Assembly (NCBI GenBank): GCA_016789625.1
Contig: JAEUQS010000206.1
Span: 1-8,656 of the forward strand
DNA length: 8,656 bases
Source of the DNA: Acidobacteriota bacterium
GTDB taxonomy: Bacteria > Acidobacteriota > Thermoanaerobaculia > UBA5066
Direction of reading: 5' to 3'
Both the position numbers and the translations under genes were made by a program. Under the pieces are notes generated by a model. That model made no database searches. It saw nothing but the letters and a program-made list of their open reading frames with translations, and was not told the DNA's origin. This document shows positions 4,805 to 8,656 of this stretch, piece by piece. Within the stretch, counting starts at the first letter, position 1. The number at the start of each line of letters is the position of its first letter.

Positions 4805-6208
4805 GCGCAGCAGGATCTTCAGGTCCAGCGAGAGGCTCCAGTTGTCGATGTAGTGGAGGTCGAGCTGCATCCACTCGTCGAACGTCGGGATGTCGTTGCG
4901 GCCGGAGACCTGCCAGAGGCCGGTGACGCCGGGCTTCATCGAGAGCCGGCGGCGCTGCCAGCGCTCGTAGCGGGCCACCTCGTCGGGCAGCGGGGGGCGC
5001 GGGCCCACCAGCGACATCTCGCCCTTCAGCACGTTCCAGAGCTGCGGCAGCTCGTCCAGCGAGAAGCGCCGGAGCAGCCGGCCCAGCAGCGTGACCCGCG
5101 GATCCTGCGCGCTCTTGAACACCGGGCCCTCGTGCTCGTTGAGGTGCGCCACCTCGGCGAAGCGCTCCTCGGCGTCCTGCACCATGGTGCGCAGCTTGTA
5201 GAGCGTGAACGGGCGTCCGTTCAGCCCGCAGCGCGTCTGGCGGAACAGCACGGGCCCCTTCGAGGTCAGCTTGATGAGGAGCGCCACGAGCAGCATCGGC
5301 AGGATCGACACGCCGATGAGGAGCAGCGCCAGGAAGATGTCCAGCGTGCGCTTGGCGAGGAGCGCGAGGTCGTCGCCCGGGGTCGTCGAGAACGTCAGGA
5401 GCGGCGTGCCGTCCAGCTCCTCGATGCGCGCGTGGGCGAGGACGTGCGGAAAGAAGTCCAGCGAGAGCCGCGTGACGATGCCCATGTCCTCACAGAGCAG
5501 GAACACGTCCTCGAGGCTGCCGATGTCGCTCCCCTCGGCCGTGAGGATCACCTCGTCGACGGGCAGCGTGGTGAGCACGGTGGGGAGGTCCTGGATGGTG
5601 CCCAGCACGGGCAGCCCGCCGTCCGTCGTCCCGGCCTCGCTCGACGCCGGCCGGTCGCGCACCACGCCGATGAGCCGGAGGCCCCACCAGGGGTGATCGC
5701 GGATGAGCCGGGCCATGGCGCGCGCGCGGGGCGTGTCGCCCACGAGCACCACGGTGCGGTAGTTGAAGCCGCGGGCGCGCACGGTGCGGGCCAGGAGCCG
5801 CACCAGGACGCGCACGCTCGTGAGGAACACGAGGTTCACCGCGAAGTAGAGCAGCAGGAACGGGCGGGAGATGAAGTCCCAGCGGGCGGTGAAGACCACG
5901 AACGTGAGGAGCAGCGTGCCGAAGGAGGCCGTGCGCAGGAGGAGCGCCGCCTCGTTGCGCAGGTTCGAGGTGCGGCGGCTCCGGTAGGCCCCGGCGCCGA
6001 ACAGGAGCAGCGAGAAGATCACGAGGATCGGCGCGGCCAGCGTGAGGTACTTGCCGAAGTCCACGAGGCCCGTGGGGAACATGCCGGGGAAGAGCCGCGC
6101 GAGCACGGTGTCGCGGAGGAAATAGGCGACGGGGAGCGCGAGGAGCGCCGCTGCGAGGTCTGCCGCGTACAGCAGGAACGCGACTGTCTTGGCTCTTTGC
6201 TTGAGCAC
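4766..6208 (-). CDS. polyprenyl-phosphate sugar-1-phosphate transferase (WbaP/WcaJ/EpsZ-like)
   Basis: This integral inner-membrane enzyme starts exopolysaccharide or O-antigen repeat units by moving a hexose-1-phosphate from a nucleotide sugar to undecaprenyl phosphate. The 480 residues show the long-form architecture: hydrophobic helices near 8-30, 55-74, 92-106 and 112-135; a Rossmann-like regulatory domain (RTVVLVGDTPRARAMARLI, about 151-270); and the C-terminal catalytic domain, with membrane helix KRTLDIFLALLLI onward (286-313), G318-PVLFRQTRCGLNGRPF, YKLRTM (337-342), the catalytic Asp-Glu pair D385-E386 (SLDELPQLWNVLKGEMSLVGPRP) and KPGVTGLWQVSGRN (425-438). The start is a GTG placed one base after the TAA of the GT4 gene, implying translational coupling; a weak GGGAA precedes it. 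It is last in the operon, and its 3' end lies inside the convergent hairpin. The sugar (glucose or galactose type) cannot be decided from sequence alone. Confidence 0.93.
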   Translation of the reverse strand: MLKQRAKTVAFLLYAADLAAALLALPVAYFLRDTVLARLFPGMFPTGLVDFGKYLTLAAPILVIFSLLLFGAGAYRSRRTSNLRNEAALLLRTASFGTLLLTFVVFTARWDFISRPFLLLYFAVNLVFLTSVRVLVRLLARTVRARGFNYRTVVLVGDTPRARAMARLIRDHPWWGLRLIGVVRDRPASSEAGTTDGGLPVLGTIQDLPTVLTTLPVDEVILTAEGSDIGSLEDVFLLCEDMGIVTRLSLDFFPHVLAHARIEELDGTPLLTFSTTPGDDLALLAKRTLDIFLALLLIGVSILPMLLVALLIKLTSKGPVLFRQTRCGLNGRPFTLYKLRTMVQDAEERFAEVAHLNEHEGPVFKSAQDPRVTLLGRLLRRFSLDELPQLWNVLKGEMSLVGPRPPLPDEVARYERWQRRRLSMKPGVTGLWQVSGRNDIPTFDEWMQLDLHYIDNWSLSLDLKILLRTGPTVLTGKGAR

Positions 6209-6209
6209 G

Positions 6210-7328
6210 TTAGTTCCCGGGATCGTAACAGTGCAGGAGAGCCTCGTAGGCGTCCGTCACGTCGTCCCACAGGTAGTGACGCGAGACGGTGCGATCTCTC
6301 GCCGCCTGGCCCCGCCGCTCCCGTTCGGCGGGGTCTGCGAACAGGTTCGTGAGCGCGGCGGAAAGAGTCTCGGGGCGTGCGGCGTCGAAGTAGAGCGCCG
6401 TGTCGCCCGCGACCTCCCGGTTCTCGGGCGTGTCGTGAACGGCAAGGGGCCGGCCGAACCCCATCGCCTCGATGAGGGCCGGGTGCGTGCCGCCCACCTC
6501 GGTCGCGTGCACGTAGACGGCCGCGTTCGCGAGGAGCTCGCGGTAGCCCTCGCCGTACACGGCTCCGGGCAGGAGCACGCGGGGGTCCTTCGCGGCCCGG
6601 ACATGGAGCCGCGCGATGAGGCCCTCGGAGTACGGAGCCGAGCCCACGAGCGCGAGCTTCAGGTTTCCGGAGAAGGCCGCGAAGCCCTGCACCACGGCCT
6701 CGGGGTTGTTCTCGGGCTCGAACCGCGACACGTAGAGCACGTAGTTGCCCGGGGTGAGGCCGAGCCGGAGCAGCGTGGCATCACCAGAGGGTCGTGGAAG
6801 GTCCGAGCCGTAGGGCACGAACACCGACTCCCGGCCGTATTGGTTGAGGTAGTAGCTCTTGATCTCCTCGGCGTCGGTCACCACGGTGTCGGCGAGGACG
6901 CACGAGACCCGCTCCGAGAGCGCGTAGGCCAGCTTGCCGAGCCGGTTCCACTTGCGGCGGTTGCGCTCGAGGCCGTCGACGTTGATCGCGATGTGGGTGT
7001 CCGCCCCGAGGAGGCGCGGCAGCCGGCACGTGAGCGCGTTGATGCCGTTGCACACGAGCACGGCGTCGTAGCGCTCGTTCGCGGCGTGGAGCCCCGAGAG
7101 CAGCGTGTGGACGACCGTGTCGAGGTACTTGTGCCGCACCGTGGGGAGGTGCACCACGCGCACGCCGCGGTGCCGCGGAACGACCGCGCCCACGCCGTGA
7201 GCGCGCGCGTAAACGGTGACGTCGTGGCCGCGGGCGGCAAGGCGCGCGGACAGCTCCTCGGCCAGAGTCTCGAAGCCTCCGTACGCCGCCGGGACCCCGC
7301 GGGTCCCGAGGATCGCCAGGCGCTTCAA
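6210..7328 (-). CDS. GT4 glycosyltransferase with DUF1972-type N-terminal domain
   Basis: A cytoplasmic or membrane-associated GT-B-fold enzyme of 372 residues that would add a sugar (the family includes rhamnosyltransferases) to the lipid-linked repeat unit. The N-terminus AILGTRGVPAAYGGFETLAEELS (residues 5-27) is the DUF1972 signature; NVDGLERNRRKW (116-127) belongs to the same group. The C-terminal nucleotide-sugar domain has YVSRFEPENN (199-208) and E277-VGGTHPALIE287-AMGFGRP, the GT4 glutamate-containing motif, followed by VHDTPENREVAGD. The start is a TTG at 7328 that overlaps the TGA of the preceding GT2 (TTGA); it gives the expected N-terminus, whereas the frame open further upstream, to 7721, is only GC-rich read-through. 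A weak GGA lies six nt upstream, so expression probably depends on coupling. Stop TAA is one base before the next start. Confidence 0.9.
   Translation of the reverse strand: MKRLAILGTRGVPAAYGGFETLAEELSARLAARGHDVTVYARAHGVGAVVPRHRGVRVVHLPTVRHKYLDTVVHTLLSGLHAANERYDAVLVCNGINALTCRLPRLLGADTHIAINVDGLERNRRKWNRLGKLAYALSERVSCVLADTVVTDAEEIKSYYLNQYGRESVFVPYGSDLPRPSGDATLLRLGLTPGNYVLYVSRFEPENNPEAVVQGFAAFSGNLKLALVGSAPYSEGLIARLHVRAAKDPRVLLPGAVYGEGYRELLANAAVYVHATEVGGTHPALIEAMGFGRPLAVHDTPENREVAGDTALYFDAARPETLSAALTNLFADPAERERRGQAARDRTVSRHYLWDDVTDAYEALLHCYDPGN
7291..7307 (-). repeat. 7-bp GC-rich inverted repeat early in the GT4 gene
   Basis: GGGACCC and GGGTCCC form a perfect 7-bp stem with a 3-nt loop, covering codons for the conserved GTRGVP motif, about 22 nt after the TTG start. 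In mRNA it could slow initiation or help pausing. It may simply be a by-product of the codons for this motif. Confidence 0.35.
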
Positions 7329-8359
7329 AGCTTGTCCGGGCGGCGGGCGCCCGCGAGGTCGTTCGTGAACCACGGCAGGAGCTCGGCGTCGCCCACGGTA
7401 CGGCGGGCGAGGATCTCCCTCCGCTTCTCGAGGAGCCGCCGGCGGTGCTGGCCCAGCCAGCGCAGAGCGGGGAGCGACGAGCGCTCCACGGTGAGGCAGC
7501 TCCCCACCACGAGCGCGTCGCGCACGAAGGTCGAGACGAACGTGGCACGCACGTGCGCGGGACCGGCGTTGTTGAGGCGCAGGAGGAAGCGGTTCTTCAC
7601 GGAATGGAGGTTCACGAGCGGCGGCATGGCGTCGCGCCGGTCGGGGAGGTTCCGGCGGCGGTGCCAGGCCACGGCCGACGGCACGCACAGGGCCGTGTGG
7701 CCGCGGCCCCGGAGGCGCCACGCGAGGTCCACGTCTTCCCGGTAGACGAAGAAGTCGTCGTCGAAATAGCCGGTCGAGATGCGCACGTCCTCGAGGGCCG
7801 ACGTTCGGTAGAGCGCAGCGCAGCCCGAGACGCCGAAGACCTCGGCCGGCGCGTCGTACTGGCCCGTGTCCTTCTCGCCGGCTCCGAGGTCGAAGTGGCG
7901 TCCGTTGCGGGTCATGTGGAGGCCCACGGAGTCCACGACGTTCGTGGGCGTGAGGTTCTCGCCCTCGGCGCGCAGGATCTTCCCCGCGAGAGAGCCCACG
8001 CGTTCGTGGCCCGGGGCCTCGGCGGCCGCGAGGAGCTTCTCCACGAAATCGGGCGCGAGGAGCACGTCGGAGTTGAGAACGAGGACCCAGGGAATGCCCT
8101 GCCTCACCGCCTCGGCGATCGCCTGGTTGTGGCCGCCGGCGTAGCCCAGGTTGACGCGCGAGGCCACGAGCGTGAACGGGAACGGGGAGACCCGCTGCGC
8201 GGCGGCGAGCGCGGCGCGGCTGCCGTCTTCCGAGGCGTTGTCGAGCGCGTGGATCGCGAGCGCGCGCTCCGTTTGCGCGGAGAGCGTGGGCAGCAGGCGC
8301 TCCACGTCGCTCGAATCGTCGTGCGTGACGAGGGAGACGAGGACTTTCGGAGTGCTCAT
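7325..8359 (-). CDS. GT2-family glycosyltransferase (WbbL/rhamnosyltransferase-like)
   Basis: A GT-A-fold inverting glycosyltransferase of 344 residues, expected at the cytoplasmic membrane face, adding a sugar to the growing lipid-linked oligosaccharide. Motifs run in order: N-terminal strand VLVSLVTHD (6-14); ALDNASEDGS (38-47), the nucleotide-binding acidic region; N70-LGYAGGHNQAI, typical of WbbL-type enzymes; L95-NSDV, in the place of the metal-binding DxD; GVSGCAALYR (176-185); and FDDDFFVYREDVDLAWRLRGRG (199-220), the acceptor/catalytic ED motif. The C-terminal third is basic and probably membrane-peripheral. The ATG at 8359 overlaps the TGA of the preceding gene (ATGA) and has GGAG nine nt upstream; its own TGA overlaps the next gene's TTG. 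Donor sugar is unknown; dTDP-rhamnose is a reasonable guess. Confidence 0.92.
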   Translation of the reverse strand: MSTPKVLVSLVTHDDSSDVERLLPTLSAQTERALAIHALDNASEDGSRAALAAAQRVSPFPFTLVASRVNLGYAGGHNQAIAEAVRQGIPWVLVLNSDVLLAPDFVEKLLAAAEAPGHERVGSLAGKILRAEGENLTPTNVVDSVGLHMTRNGRHFDLGAGEKDTGQYDAPAEVFGVSGCAALYRTSALEDVRISTGYFDDDFFVYREDVDLAWRLRGRGHTALCVPSAVAWHRRRNLPDRRDAMPPLVNLHSVKNRFLLRLNNAGPAHVRATFVSTFVRDALVVGSCLTVERSSLPALRWLGQHRRRLLEKRREILARRTVGDAELLPWFTNDLAGARRPDKL

Positions 8360-8656
8360 ATCAACGCGCTCCGGAAGCCGAGGCCGAGCGTGCCGCGCAA
8401 CACTCGGAGATACGCGACCGCGGCATCGCTCCGTGCGTGGTCGCCCTTCACGACGGAGAGGAGGACGAGCCGGAGGAGCGCGCCCAGCGCAAGCACGAGA
8501 CGCACGGAGAGCGTACGCAGCGGAGACCCGTGCGCCGCAAGGTAGATCAGCAGGTTCCGCGTGTAGAGCGGCAGGTAGTCGCGGTAGGGCAGAGCGCGCA
8601 TGGTGACACCGCCGACGTGCGTCGCGCGAGCGGCGGGAACGTAACGGATGCGCCGG
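8356..8656 (-). CDS. C-terminal part of a second GT2 glycosyltransferase (5' end outside window)
   Basis: The frame is open from the right edge to the TGA at 8356, giving about 100 residues. The upstream part, RRIRYVPAARATHVGG, is the segment that follows the catalytic ED motif in WbbL-like GT2 enzymes (usually xxYVPxAxxxHxGG), and the next part, YRDYLPLYTRNLLIYLAAHGSP then a hydrophobic RLVLALGALLRLVLLSVVKG, is the usual C-terminal membrane-associated helix pair of this group. An internal ATG at 8601 could be mistaken for a start, but the conserved motif extends upstream of it, so the gene is truncated by the window and not a small protein. Its stop overlaps the next GT2 start by four bases (ATGA), tying it to the same operon. 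Confidence 0.78.
   Translation of the reverse strand, partial: RRIRYVPAARATHVGGVTMRALPYRDYLPLYTRNLLIYLAAHGSPLRTLSVRLVLALGALLRLVLLSVVKGDHARSDAAVAYLRVLRGTLGLGFRSALI

Noticed and set aside
4763..6352. Plus-strand frame of 529 codons opposite the sugar transferase
   Set aside because: It is rich in Glu/His/Arg/Gln with no domain, while the minus strand encodes an intact multi-motif transferase.
7329..7721. N-terminal extension of the GT4 gene up to 7721
   Set aside because: The added residues are Pro/Arg/Ala-rich read-through overlapping the conserved GT2 coding region; the DUF1972 motif begins right after the TTG at 7328.
8356..8601. Stand-alone 81-residue small protein starting at 8601
   Set aside because: The frame stays open to the window edge and the upstream residues match the conserved GT2 stretch before the C-terminal helices, so it is the end of a larger gene.

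Overview
The window is GC-rich DNA (by eye about two thirds G+C, with C/G-ending codons and long meaningless antisense frames) from a free-living bacterium. Gene content fits a soil or sediment lineage such as Acidobacteriota or Myxococcota: a RicT/YaaT-type PSP1 protein, a divergent Hfq-like Sm protein, and a lysine/alanine-rich tail on a peptidase. The phylum is an inference from remembered family resemblance and is not settled by the sequence.

Layout. (1) Positions 1-1858, minus strand: a two-gene unit, a DHH/DHHA1 phosphoesterase followed 23 nt later by an NmrA/HSCARG-type NAD(P)-binding protein that runs off the left edge. (2) Positions 1909-4744, plus strand: ricT (PSP1 domain), an Hfq-like Sm-domain protein with a long N-terminal extension, and an M20 dinuclear-zinc dipeptidase ending in an (AAPKK)n tail. 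The DHH gene and ricT diverge from a roughly 50-bp region holding two overlapping inverted repeats and a possible -35 element. (3) Positions 4766-8656, minus strand: the distal end of an exopolysaccharide or O-antigen cluster. In transcription order it has a GT2 glycosyltransferase cut by the right edge, a second complete GT2, a GT4 with a DUF1972-type N-terminus, and a WbaP/WcaJ/EpsZ-like polyprenyl-phosphate sugar-1-phosphate transferase. All junctions overlap or nearly touch (ATGA, TTGA, TAAcGTG), so this is one translationally coupled operon. Regions 2 and 3 converge on a strong hairpin at 4752-4804.

How the genes work together. In region 3 the membrane-bound transferase would load the first sugar phosphate onto undecaprenyl phosphate, and the GT4 and GT2 enzymes would extend the lipid-linked repeat unit; flippase, polymerase and export genes are not in view. 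In region 2, ricT and the Hfq-like gene both belong to families tied to mRNA processing or RNA binding, which hints at a small post-transcriptional control locus; this is an inference from adjacency. The peptidase and the NmrA-like protein look like housekeeping or redox-linked neighbours.

There is no stretch of 300 bases without a gene. I saw no tRNA, rRNA, CRISPR array, insertion sequence or phage gene. I found no clearly new multi-gene system. The points most worth a second look are the Sm protein beside RicT, the basic tail on the peptidase, the overlapping hairpins before ricT, and the convergent terminator-like hairpin.
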